From Pisolithus tinctorius (Eukaryota; Basidiomycota; Agaricomycetes; Boletales; Pisolithaceae): a stretch of 64,000 nt of DNA. The first letter of the stretch is position 1. Each line of letters starts with the position of its first letter. The position numbers and the translations under genes were made by a program. The notes beneath the pieces are model-generated. The model searched no databases, was not told the DNA's origin, and saw nothing but the letters and a program-made list of their open reading frames with translations. The stretch covers positions 310,001-374,000 of the forward strand of contig JANFAH010000023.1 of the NCBI GenBank assembly GCA_024663395.1, given 5' to 3'. This document shows, piece after piece, positions 1-10,334 of the stretch.

Positions 1-2
1 CT

Positions 3-623
3 CCCCCGCCTGGGTCTAGAAGGCCCTCGATTGCAACCTCTCCTCCGGTTTCCTCCGCGTCGTCCTCCCCTCCCACACCATCGTCATCATCATCCTCCCA
101 TTCGTCCCGCTCTCTTCGAAGAGCCGATAGGCCTCGCGCCTGCTGCTTATCAGGCCCGAATCCTCAACCTTGCGAGTCTCATAGCTCGCCGTCCGAGGTG
201 GACCCCGAGACTGCCTTTGGCGTCTCCCGTGCAGAACTCGACTACACGTTAAACATCGTCGAATCCCTTGCACAGCTGCCACTGTCTCCTGTGCTGAACG
301 CCTTGACCGAGTTCGATTTACCTCTTACTCCGTCCGATCCACGCTATCATCAGGCGTGTTACGTCTGCCGTCGTCTCGGCCATATCCGCGTCAACTGTGG
401 ACTGTATGAATGTCCCCTTTGTCACGCCACTCGTCCCGGGCATACTCAGGCCCAGTGCCCTTCCATTCGCCCTCGCCATCCTTTGCAGGACAGAATAGCT
501 ACCCCCGCCCTGGTAGATGATCGTACCCTCGTTGGGAGCGAGGATAATGACTTGTACGACAATGATTTTGACTTCGATGACTCCGCCATCAGCAACATGA
601 CCGGAGAACCTTACGGAGAGTAG
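3..623 (+). CDS. Zinc-knuckle (gag-like) ORF of an LTR element, 5' end outside window
   Basis: The frame is open from the window edge to TAG at 621-623, about 206 codons. An ATG-like start at 198 (GTG codon) is only internal. The N-terminal part is Ser/Pro/His-rich and low in complexity. The middle carries a Cys/His cluster CYVCRRLGHIRVNC (CX2CX4HX4C knuckle), followed by a second pair in CPLC...GHTQAQC. The tail is very acidic (DNDLYDNDFDFDD). Zinc knuckles of this kind bind nucleic acid in retrotransposon Gag proteins. The ORF stops 37 bp before a perfect LTR start, with a purine tract (about 648-658) between them, so it is the last gene of an LTR element whose remainder lies to the left. 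A gag-like ORF next to the 3' LTR suggests a non-autonomous element or an unusual gene order. Function is inferred from the motif only. Confidence 0.6.
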   Translation, partial: PPPGSRRPSIATSPPVSSASSSPPTPSSSSSSHSSRSLRRADRPRACCLSGPNPQPCESHSSPSEVDPETAFGVSRAELDYTLNIVESLAQLPLSPVLNALTEFDLPLTPSDPRYHQACYVCRRLGHIRVNCGLYECPLCHATRPGHTQAQCPSIRPRHPLQDRIATPALVDDRTLVGSEDNDLYDNDFDFDDSAISNMTGEPYGE

Positions 624-660
624 TTGAAGTCAGGGACTTCAACGCTTAGAAAGGGGGTAA

Positions 661-1112
661 TGTTACGTTTCACCCCTAACTTTTCTTTTATCGTTGTACG
701 TTTGCCTCGTTTGTGATCCGTTGGACTTAGTTTCCTTTTTGAGCCGTCTTCTCTCTGATCCGACGGCTCTCTACTTCCACCACTAGCGTTACTGGCTCGT
801 TACATGCTTAGGACATGTGTCGTCATTGTTCAACCAATGGCGTAGTTACCTCGTTACATGCGGACGCCTCATGGTCCGTTTCCATGTAGTATTTAGACTG
901 CCGGCTCAAGTCCTGGAAACCCAGACTTGAGCTGCTCAATCATACGCAGCGTTCTCAGAACTTCGCCCTCAGTGTCTCTAACAAGGACCACTCTTACCGG
1001 CGTTGCCTTCAAATCCTCTGTCGTTTACAGAGGTTACTGCAGCCGTTGCTCAGTAGAAACCTTAGTCTGCATTTGAGCTCTCCCTACATCTTGACTTCAG
1101 TCGAGCGTAACA
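661..1112 (+). repeat. LTR (3' LTR of the element at the left edge), 452 bp
   Basis: It starts TGTTACG and ends CGTAACA, a perfect 7-bp terminal inversion with the canonical TG...CA. It is directly preceded by a polypurine tract AGAAAGGGGG ending at 658, as expected for a 3' LTR in + orientation. The right flank is the tandem satellite at 1113. The partner LTR is outside the window, so the target duplication cannot be checked. Confidence 0.75.
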
Positions 1113-2195
1113 ATGAGGTCTTGTGTTCATATCTGATGTGTCCTTCAGGCATTGCTCTCACTTTTTGAGCCACAGATCTTTCTCACTGTACCCATCCTGT
1201 TGATGCTTTTTTTGCCCAGTTCTGCACAGCCATCATCAAGATGTCTTGATTTCTGTGGCAAGGTCCACCCTCGAAGTCCTGTGATCATATCTCATGTGTC
1301 TCACCACCGCTTCTCTCACTTTTTGGATGGCTTGCTCTCCAGACTAGTCCATCTCAAGGAATGCCTCATTCATCTAATTCCATCCAGCAGTTGTCAAGAT
1401 ATCTCAATTTCTGTGGCAAGGTTCACCCTTGAAGTCCTGTGATCATATCTTGTGCATCTCACCACTGCTTCTCCTGCTTTTTGGATGGCTTGCTCTCCCA
1501 ACTAGTCCGTCCTGAGGGATGCCTTGTTCATCCAATTCCATCCAGCAGTTGTTGAGATATCTTGATTTCTGTGGGAAGGTCCACCCTCGAAGTCCTGTGA
1601 TTGTATCTCATGCGTCTCACCACCGCTTCTCCCGCTTTTTGGATGGCTTGCTCTCCTGACTAGTCCATCTCGAGGGATGCCTTGTTCATCCAATTCCGTC
1701 CAGCTGTTGTCAAGATATCTCAATTTCTGTGGGAAGGTCCACCCTCAAAGTCCTGTGATCATATCTCGTGTGTCTCACCACTGCTTCTCTCACTTTTCGG
1801 ATGGCTTGCTCTCCTGACTAGTCCGTCTCGAGGGATGCCTCGTTCATCTAATTCCGTCCAGCAGTTGTCAAGATATCTCAATTTCTGTGGGAAGGTCCAC
1901 CCTCGAAGTCCTGTGATCATATCTCGCTCGTCTCACCACCGCTTCTCTTGCTTTTCGGATGGCTTGCTCTCCCAACTAGTCCGTCTCGAGGGATGCCTCG
2001 TTCATCTAATTCCATCCAGCAGTTGTCAAGATATCTCAATTTCTGTGGGAAGGTCCACCCTTGAAGTCTTGTGATCATATCTTGTGTGTCTCACCACCAT
2101 TTCTCTCACTTTTTGGGTGGATTGCTCTCCTGACTGATCTGTCTCTAGGGATGCCTCGTTCATCCAATTCCATCCAGTGGTTGTTGAGATATTCC
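1113..2195. repeat. Tandem satellite, 158-bp unit, about 6.8 copies
   Basis: The phrase CTCAATTTCTGTGGGAAGG (or close variants) recurs at 1245, 1403, 1561, 1719, 1877 and 2035, exactly 158 bp apart. A degenerate copy precedes the first and a partial copy follows the last. Copies differ mostly by C/T and G/A at former CpG sites (for example CTCGAGGGATGC versus CTCAAGGAATGC), with almost no indels. Open frames across it are by-products of the repeat and are not called as genes. Confidence 0.9.
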
Positions 2196-2199
2196 CAAG

Positions 2200-2532
2200 T
2201 TTTGTAGCTGCTCTTTCTCAACTTGTCAATAGGGCTACTCTCATTTAATCATTTTTGTGCTGCACTTTATCCTGAATACATTGATTTCTATTCCCTCCCT
2301 TTGAGCTGAACAAATGATGTTGATGAGAAGTTGGATAGTAGAAATAGTGGGGAAAATAGCATAAATTAGTTGAAAGATAGTCAAAAGATAGTACAAAAAA
2401 TAGTGCGGATAGTAAATGAACCTACTAAAATGACTATTCTGTCTTTTTTGACTATTTTAGTGCAAATAGTACAAATATGACATAAATAGTACAAAAATAG
2501 TACAAAAATAGTAGGCTGATGATTTGCTGATG
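2200..2532. other. AT-rich spacer with short A/T microrepeats
   Basis: No gene is visible. From about 2335 to 2515 the sequence is built from imperfect repeats of ATAGTACAAA-like words. It separates the satellite from the truncated repeat copy A. Confidence 0.5.
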
Positions 2533-3512
2533 AAAGGGGTTAGGGCATTGGGGGTCTGTGGGGCAATGGGAGCATAAGCAATTGCACCTCCCACCCTTTC
2601 ATCCTCTCAGAGAAGTTAACAAAAGCCTCATGAATGGGGCTCTGATGGAGGAGGAGGAGAAGGGGGGACATCTTCTGCTGGATCCTGCAGTAAGAAGGCA
2701 AGATGCATGTCATACTTGTCATGGATGCAATCAGGGAGGCTGGAGAACAGTAGACCATGCTGCAGCTGTCACAATGTGGGAAGAATGATGGATGAGATTG
2801 GAATAAAGATGGTGCAGGGAGCAGGGAGGAACAATCCATATGCTTCATCAACCAGGGAGACTGAAATGACCACATAAGACCTTTCTAACCAAGTGACAGA
2901 CCTGAGGCGACCAAAGAATGTCCTTCTGGAAGTCATACTGACAAGGAGAACACACTGACCAAGCTGCATGGGATGAGACAGGGCTGACAATGATGGGATG
3001 AACCAGGGGGCTTCAGGACAAAAGCTGGTGGGAATGCCTGGCAGATATATGTAGCCACTGTCTCTGGCAAATGAGACAAGCAAAATGATCAATGAAGAGG
3101 TGGCCATGATTGATGGACTTAGCAAAATGAACATTTGATGGATGGAGTGCTGTAGAAATGTGTAGGGTGCAAGGATCCTCTCCAAATTTGGAAGGCAGAA
3201 TCTCATGGCTGAGCACTTTAAGTGAGTGTGAGAACAGAGTCAATACCCCTGGAAATGGCAGAGATATGATGAAAACCAGAATGCTGTACATGGGTGCTAA
3301 AAACCTTTAATGCATGCTTAACTTGCTTCCTCTTTTCTCTTTTAGCACTGACAACTCATTCTTGTGTGAAGGATCACTGCTCATGTCCAGCAGTCTTTCT
3401 ACACATGAGGCCTTTAGTCTTCATCTGCAAGGCATGGGCAATGCATGCAACTCATTGACGAGTTAGGCAGAGTCAGCTGTAACCATGTCCACAACACCTT
3501 TGGTGTGTGACA
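2533..3512 (-). repeat. 1.86-kb family, copy A (reverse, truncated)
   Basis: The right end is the family's start motif in reverse (CCTTTGGTGTGTGACA, ending 3512). The copy runs leftward through the internal ORF region and breaks off at about 2533. It lacks the TATA half found in full copies. A 200-codon-class ORF remnant is open at 2769-3206 on the minus strand. Only 26 bp separate it from copy B/D, which faces the other way. Confidence 0.8.
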
Positions 3513-3568
3513 CCAGTCCCTAGCTTTGAAGCATCCATTGTCACACACCAAAGGTGTTGTGGACATGG

Positions 3569-5425
3569 TGTGAGTCAAAGTGTGGAAAGGCAGTGGGAAC
3601 CAACCAAAACCAACACAAAAGACAAAAGTAGAGCGAGTGGTGGTGTGCCTCCGCGGAACCTGGAGGGCAGAAACCTGAATGTGGGGGGGGACTTCAAGTA
3701 GAGGTGCTCCTGGCGCAAGTCGACGACGAGTTACGCAGGAGAGGATGAATGAATGCCGATTGAGAAGGGGATGCTGAACAGAGCGAAGGTGTTCAGCCGA
3801 AAGGCACTTCAAGTAATGGACTTCAAGTAAATGTGCTCCTTGCACAAGTCGATGACGAGTTATGCAGGAGTGGGAGGATGACTAAGCAAGACTTGCTGAC
3901 TAAGTGGGGATGGAGCTTCAGATAATGGTGGTAGATAGACTCTTCCGAATGAGCCTCAACTACCAAGGATATGAATGATGACAGATAGACCCCTTCGTGG
4001 AGCCTCAACTGTTGACGATGAGATAGGCACTGGACTGACTGCTGGACTGCTTCTGAATTGATTCCTGATTGATTTTTGGTAGCTAAGTACATGGGGGTTT
4101 ATATACTGAGGGGGGAGCACTGCTTGTGACAAACAAGGCACAAACACTTGGTAAGTAATGAGTAAGGACTGAGTAATCATGATGAGTAAGTGAGAAATGA
4201 AAAGTAAGCAAGCAAAGAAGATTGGTAAGTATTGGCAATGAACGAGTCAAGGATAGTCAAAATATCACAGAATGAGTCAAATAGAGTCAGAAACTGAGTA
4301 AGCGCACTGATATCACATTAGGGGGTGGCGATGCAAGTTAGATCTCGGTGGAGACATCTCTAGATCCAAAGATGGCATGACAGATGGACGGTGTTTCCAG
4401 ATAGGGAAGTATTAATTCCAGAATTGAAGGGCATGAGTCAGGTGTCAAAGGGGGCTAGGGCGTTGGGGGTCTGTGGGGCAATGAGAGCATACGCGATCGC
4501 GTCTCCCACCCTTCCATCCTCTCAGCGAAGTTAACAAAAACTTCATGAACGGGGCTCTGATGGAGGAGGAGGAGAAGGGGGAACGTCTTCTGCTGGATCT
4601 TGCAGTAAGAAGGCAAGATGCATGTCATACTCGTCATGAATGCGATCAGGGAGGCTGGAGGACAGTAGATTATACTGCAGCTGTCGCAATGCAGGAAGAA
4701 TGATGGATGAGACTGGAATAAAGACAGTGCAGGGAGCAGGGAGGAACGATCCATATGCTTCATCAAGAGGGGAGACTGAAACAACCACATAAGACCTTTC
4801 TAACCGAGTGACAGACCTGAGGCGACCAAAGAATGTCCTTCTGGAAGTCATACTGACAAGGAGAACACGCTGACCAAGCTGCATGGGACGAGACGGGGCT
4901 GACAATGACGGGATGAACCAGGGGGCTTCAGGACGGAAGCTGGTGGGAATGCCTGGCAGATATACGTAGCCACTGTCTCTGGCAAATGAGACAAGCGAGA
5001 TGATCGACGAAGAGGTGGCCATGATTGATGGACTTAGCGAAATGAGCGTCTGATGGATGGAGTGCTGTAGAAACGTGCAGGGTGCGAGGATCCTCTCCAA
5101 ATTTGGAAGGAAGAATCGTGGGGCTGAGCACTTTAAGCGAGCATGCAAACCGAGTTGATATCTTTGGAAACGGTGGAGATATGATGGAAACCGGAATGCC
5201 GTACACGGGCGCTAAAAACTTTTAATGCGTGCTTAACTCGCTTCCTCTTTTCTCTTTAGCACTGACGACTCGTTCTTGTGCGAAGGATGACTGTTCACGT
5301 CCAACAGTCTTTCTACGCATGAGGCCTTTAGTCTTCATCTGCATGCTTGGGCATTGTGCGCAACTCGTCAACGAGTTAGGCAGAGTCAGCTGTAACCATG
5401 TCCACAACACCTTTGGTGTGTGACA
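3569..5425 (-). repeat. 1.86-kb family, copy C (reverse, complete, youngest)
   Basis: It is 1857 bp, starts TGTGAGTCAAAG (family 3' end reversed) and ends GGTGTGTGACA. It is flanked by perfect ATGG duplications. It keeps many CpG dinucleotides where other copies have TG or CA, agreeing with its being the inserted, younger copy. The reversed TATA box (TTTATATA) is at 4098-4105. It carries the internal ORF at 4543-5148. Confidence 0.88.
4543..5148 (-). CDS. Internal ORF of the 1.86-kb repeat family (201 codons in copy C), function unknown
   Basis: Not recognised. The predicted protein has a hydrophobic N-terminal half, a conserved core containing MTSRRTFFGRLRSV and SYVVVSVSPLDEAYG, and a C-terminus LLQDPAEDV followed by a proline run. 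The same frame is open in copies A, C, B/D, E, F and, diverged, G. One copy (E) differs by a 3-bp in-frame deletion in the proline run. A second overlapping frame of 92 codons (4928-5206), ending RHSHQLPS, is also open in copies A, C, E and F. Coding status is uncertain. Low divergence between copies could keep frames open by chance, and the listed start may not be the true one. Confidence 0.4.
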   Translation of the reverse strand: MHARLKCSAPRFFLPNLERILAPCTFLQHSIHQTLISLSPSIMATSSSIISLVSFARDSGYVYLPGIPTSFRPEAPWFIPSLSAPSRPMQLGQRVLLVSMTSRRTFFGRLRSVTRLERSYVVVSVSPLDEAYGSFLPAPCTVFIPVSSIILPALRQLQYNLLSSSLPDRIHDEYDMHLAFLLQDPAEDVPPSPPPPSEPRS

Positions 5426-5863
5426 ATGGTTACAGTTGACTCTGCCTAACTTGTTGACAAGTTGTGCACAATGCCCATGCCATGCAGATGAAGACTAAAG
5501 GCCTCATGTGTAGAAAGACTGCTGGACATGAGCAGTGATCCTTTGCACACAAATGAGTCATCAGTGCTAAAGAGAAAAGAGGAAGCAAGTTAAGCATGCA
5601 CTAAAGGTTTTTAGCACCCATGTATGGCATTCTGGTTTTCATCATGTCTCCACCATTTCCAAAGATATCAACTCCATTCTCACACTCACTTAAAGTGCTC
5701 AGCCACACAATTCTGCCTTCCAAATTTGGAGAGGATCCTCACACCCTATGCATTTCTACAGCACTCCATCCATCAGATGCTCATTTCGCTAAATCCATCA
5801 ATCATGGCCACCTCTTCATTGATCATCTCACTTGTCTCATTTGCCAGAGACAGTGGCTACATA

Positions 5864-7483
5864 CAGTGACTTCCAAAATTGATTCAATGTTTGCACATTT
5901 TGGGTTGTTTGTTGAATTGATCAGGAACAAAGACAAATAAGACCAAAGTGTAAGTTGATGACATAAACCATTTGCACAGGGCTATCCATCAAAAAAAGAT
6001 TATGTAATTTGAATTAGTATCCATGGCAATATACTTGATTTAAATCACCATGTCATTGAATCAATTTTGGAACTATGTATTGGATCCATCAGAATCCAAC
6101 CAATATCACATAAAACAATTTCAAAAATCATCAAAGATGGTTGCTATGGTTATTGTACCTTAGCAACCATTTCAGTCCAAGCTATTTAACCACTGTCTAT
6201 GTTGTCAATGCTTCCTAACTATACTATGCACCCCATCTCCTCTGCTCAGAAGTCAAACATCATTTCTCTGGCCTGTAATGGTCATTCTACTTGCACTATT
6301 GCCTCCAGGCTGGGTATCAGCCAGCCTACAGTCTCCATGGTGCTCAAGAACCTTCTTCCTGATCAACAAGCACCTTCTTCTGGACGTCCTGCTAAGCTTT
6401 CATCCACCTCTCAGCATGCTATTATTACACAAATCACCACAGGCAAGGCCACCAATGCTGTTGAGGTTACAAAGAACATCGATTCCATAATCTCCAATCC
6501 AGTCTCCTCACAAACAGTCAGAAGGGTCCTCAGAAAACATTCATTCAAGGCTGTAACAAAGAAGAAAAAACCACTCCTTTCTATAACTCACAGGAAGAAG
6601 TGATTAGCCTTTGCTCTGAAATACAAAGAACGGACTGTGGAGGACTGGAGAAGGGTTATCTGGTCAGATGAGACCAAAATCAATAGGATTGGGTCAGATG
6701 GGAAGGTTTGGGTGTGGAAACAGGCAGGAGAGGGGCTTATTGAGAGAGAGATACAGGGAACAGTCAAGCATGGAGGAGGGAACATTATGGTATGGGGATG
6801 TATGGGCTGGGAAGGTGTTGGCCACCTTGCAGAGATTGAGGGGAGGATGGATGCCAACCAATATGTGGACATTTTGGAGAGCCAGTTGCTTCCTAGCTTG
6901 GGAGATTCTGGAATTCCTTTGAAGGATGTTATCTTTCAACAGGACAATGACCCAAAACATACCTCCAAAAAGGCCAAGAAGTGGTTGGAGGACAACAATA
7001 TCAATGCTCTAGACTGGCCTCCACAGTCTCCAGATATGAACCCCATTGAACACCTCTGGAATCACATCAAACAGGAGCTCAACAAGTATTCAACACAGCC
7101 AAAGGGAGTTTGGGAGGTTTGGGAGAGAGTGGCAGTGGTGTGGAATAATATAGACCCAGGGGTGTGTCAGAATTTAATTGAAAGTATGCCTAGAAGGGTC
7201 CAAGCAGTGATAAAAGCCAAGGCAGGTCATTCAAAGTATTAAAATTATCAGTTTCTATATCTCTGAAACACACTTCCAAAATTGATTCAATGACATGGCA
7301 ATTTAAATTGTATATACCTTTATGGATACTAATCCAAATTACATAATTCTTTTTTTGATGGATAGTCCTGTGCAAATGGCTTATGTCATCAACTTACACT
7401 TTGGTCTTATTTGTCTTTGTTCTTGATAAATTCAACAAACAACCCAAAATGTGCAAACATTGAATCAATTTTGGAAGTCACTG
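5864..7483 (+). mobile_element. Tc1/mariner-type transposon, 1620 bp
   Basis: Ends are CAGTGACTTCCAAAATTG and its reverse complement, flanked by TA on both sides (5862-5863 and 7484-7485), the Tc1/mariner target. The terminal inverted repeats are about 207 bp long (5864-6070 and 7276-7483). Each arm is itself closed by an inverted copy of its own outer motif (CCAAAATTGATTCAATG outside, CATTGAATCAATTTTGG inside). It carries one transposase gene. The surrounding repeat copy B/D reads straight across the insertion. Confidence 0.93.
6199..7242 (+). pseudogene. Tc1-type DD34E transposase with one in-frame stop
   Basis: One reading frame runs 6199-7242 with a single TGA at 6601-6603. The N-terminus has a helix-turn-helix typical of Tc1 proteins (ACNGHSTCTIASRLGISQPT). 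The catalytic core has the first Asp in IWSDETK, the second Asp in FQQDNDPKHT, and the Glu in PDMNPIEHLW. Thirty-four residues separate the second Asp from the Glu, so it is DD34E as in Tc1. The protein would cut and rejoin DNA at the TIRs. The stop follows a Lys/Arg-rich linker and sits where CGA would be read as Arg, consistent with CpG decay. Apart from that stop the gene looks complete, so the lesion may be recent. Confidence 0.9.
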
Positions 7484-7485
7484 TA

Positions 7486-7905
7486 TATCTGCCAGGCATT
7501 CCCACCAGCTTCTGTCCTGAAGCCCCCTGGTTCATCCCATCATTGTCAGCCCCATCTTGTCCCATGCAGCTTGGTCAGTGTGTTCTCCTTGTCAGTATGA
7601 CTTCCAGAAGGACATTCTTTGGTCGCCTCAGGTCTGTCACTTGGTTAGAAAGGTCTTATGTGGTCATTTTGGTCTCCCCAGTTGATGAAGCATATGGATT
7701 GTTCCTCCCTGCTCCCTGCACCATCTTTATTCCAGTCTCATCCATCGTTCTTCCCACATTGCAACAGCTGCAGCATGGTCTACTGTTCTCCAGCCTCCCT
7801 GATCACATTCATGATGAGTATGATGTGCATCTTGCCTTCTTACTGCAAGATCCAGTAGAAGACATCCCCCCTTCTCCTCCTCCTCCATCAGAGCCCCATT
7901 CATGA
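7486..7905 (+). CDS. Internal ORF of copy B/D, 3' portion after the Tc1 insertion
   Basis: This is the C-terminal two thirds of the family ORF, with the same FFGRLRSVTWLERSY and LLQDPVEDIPP motifs as in copy C. Its N-terminal part is at 5624-5863 on the other side of the Tc1 element. The insertion therefore breaks the frame. Function unknown. Confidence 0.35.
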   Translation, partial: YLPGIPTSFCPEAPWFIPSLSAPSCPMQLGQCVLLVSMTSRRTFFGRLRSVTWLERSYVVILVSPVDEAYGLFLPAPCTIFIPVSSIVLPTLQQLQHGLLFSSLPDHIHDEYDVHLAFLLQDPVEDIPPSPPPPSEPHS

Positions 7906-8885
7906 AGTTTTTGTTAACTTTGCTGAGAGGATGAAAGGGTGGGAGACATGATTGCTTATGCTCCCATTGCCCCACAGACCCCCAATGCCCTAGCCCCCTT
8001 TGACACCTGACTCATGCCCTTCAATTCTGGAATTAATACTTCCCTATCTGGAAACACTGTCCATCTGTCATGCCATCTTTGGATCTAGAGATGTCTCTGC
8101 CGAGATCTGACTTGCATCACCACCCCCTAATGTGATATCAGTGCACTTACTCAGTTTCTGACTCCATTTGACTCATTCTGTGATATTTTGACTGTCCCTG
8201 ACTTGTTCATTGCCAATACTTACCAATCTTCTTTGCTTGCTTACTTTTCATTTCTTGCTTACTCATCATGATCACTCAGTCCTTACTCATTACTTACCAA
8301 GTGTTTGTGCCTTGTTTGTCACAAGCTGTGCTCCCCCCACAGTATATAAACCCCCATGTACTTAGCTACACCCCAAAAAGCAATCAAGAAGTCACTCAGC
8401 AGTCAGTTCAGCTCAGCTCAGCATATCTCGTCATCAACAGTTGAGGCTCATTTGGAAGAGTCTATCTGCCCTCATTCATATCATTGGTAGTTGAGGCTCC
8501 ATCAAGGGTCTATCTACCTCTATTCATCATCAGCAGTATCATCAGTGCTTAGTCAGCAACCTCTTGCTTAGTCATTCTTCCACTCCTGCATAACTCATCA
8601 TCAACTTGTGCCAGGAGCATATTCTATCAAAGTCCATTACTGCCAGGTCCTTTTGGCTGAACACCTCTGCTCTGTTCAGCATCTCCTTCTCAATCAGCAT
8701 TCATTCATCCTCTCCTGCATAACTTGTTGACAACTTGTGCCAGGAGCACCTCCACTTGAAGTCCCCCCCCACATCAGGTTTTTCTGCACTCCAGGTTCCA
8801 CAGAGGCACACCACCACTCGCACATCATTTGTCTTTTGTGTTGGTTTTGGTTGGTTTTCACTACCTTTCCACACTTTGACTCACA

Positions 8886-10334
8886 ACATGTAAAGACTAA
8901 CTCTCCTCTGCCCTCTCCCCACTAAAAGCAAAAACATGCAGAAGGCTCCCTCTACCCTTAACCAAATCCACCACTCTACAGGCAGCCATTAGGCTTTAAT
9001 AGATCACCTCCCTAGAGACTGGACTCATTGTTCCCTTCATGAAAAGCAACTTGTCCACCCTTATAAACCCTTGCTGGAAGGTTTCTTTTGAGAAATAATT
9101 CCTCCCCCAGCCTTCATTGTCACTACCCATTAAAGTGTCTAACCCACAGAAATCGAAACCCCCAGTTCCACCTAGGACTAACCTGTTAGGGCTCAGAAGG
9201 AACCCCCCCTTTCCCCCAATACCCCTAGGAAGACTAGGACCCTCAGTTACTGCAACCAACCCTCGCCTATTGTTTTTATCCCATTTTAGGGAATTGGAGA
9301 TTGTGCTTAGTTCAGAAGAAGACGATTAGAAGTCTGATACTTCTTTTGGATCAGTCCTCAAGGAAGAACAAGAAGCTGATACATTACAAATGTCCATGAC
9401 TGTTGGTCATGGAGAATCTGTCCCAGAAATGCCCCCATGACCAGAGGTTGGAGGAACAAAGGGCACATATGGCAGAAGAACTCCACCGGGTTATGCATAG
9501 CACTACTAGCAACCCATTTCCTCAAGGTATGCCTACTGACAATGCACTCAGGGATTGGTATTGTTGGAACTTTGGAAAGGATGTTCCCCCAGAGCCCCCC
9601 ATTGGCAGGAGCAGTAAGGGAAAAGCCTGGTACAATGATGACAATGATGACCACTTCATTTGACTGCCCAATGGCAGAAGGGAGTTTAATGTCAGGTGAC
9701 CTGGTGAATATGACAGAAGCCACAATGGGCTTCAGACTTGGGTTACCCAAGTGGAAGGTTATCTCAACCTTAATTGACACATGTACAACACTGAGGCACT
9801 CAAGATTTCATTTGCCCTTACGTATATGATGAAAGGAGCTGCAGTGTCATTTGCAGAAAATTACCAGAACAAAAACAAGCTTCTTGATGGAAGTATCTAT
9901 TACACAGATACCTTCCAGAAGTTTGTCAACAGGCTTAAGGCAACTTTTGAATCTGGAGATCAGACTGCACTCCCCATCCTCTGCCTCTTGGACATTAAAC
10001 AAGGAACATGCAAACTTGAAGTTTATATTGCTGAGTTCACTGGGCTGGTCAATAAAGCCCAGCTGAAGGAAGAATCATGCAAAGCTGGGATATTCTTTGG
10101 AAAAGAACTCAATAAGGAGTACTGTGACTGGATCTTGAACTCCAGATGAGCACCTACCACAGTGATCAAATGGATTGAAGTTGCAGGAGAAGCTTGCACT
10201 GCCATTGCCACAAGACACATTCTGGAAGGGAAGGAATCTTGGTATGAAAGGAAGCACATTCACTTCTGTGGAAATTCCTGAGATCCCAACATGATGGATG
10301 TTGATAAACATAAACAAAATGTGTGTTGATCTGG
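8886..10334 (+). pseudogene. Ty3/Gypsy relic, gag part
   Basis: A decayed gag lies between repeat copies B/D and E. Open pieces include 9403-9663 (acidic, ends NDDNDDHF) and 9781-10149. The second has the helical Gag core, with KISFALTYMMKGAAVSFAEN and a run FQKFVNRLKATFESGD typical of Ty3/Gypsy Gag. Several TGA and frame breaks interrupt it, and CpG is almost absent. The rest of the gene resumes at 12188 after copy E. No LTR or primer-binding site was found at its left end. Confidence 0.7.

Larger units (their letters stand above)
3539..8885 (+). repeat. 1.86-kb family, copy B/D (forward, split by two insertions)
   Basis: It starts TGTCACACACCAAAGG at 3539, is interrupted by copy C (3569-5425), resumes at 5430, is interrupted again by a Tc1 element (5864-7483), and ends CTTTGACTCACA at 8885. 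Removing both insertions and their duplicated targets leaves about 1864 bp, the length of the intact copies. The 4-bp duplication ATGG (3565-3568 and 5426-5429) shows that copy C jumped into it. A TATATAAA-type box lies near 8342. Its own flanks (CCAT/ACAT) match only 3 of 4 bases. Confidence 0.85.

Noticed and set aside
1152..2074. Protein-coding genes in the satellite
   Set aside because: The open frames arise from repetition of the same unit and appear on both strands with no domain.
1113..2195. CRISPR-like array
   Set aside because: The whole 158-bp unit repeats without unique spacers, in a eukaryotic genome. It is a satellite.
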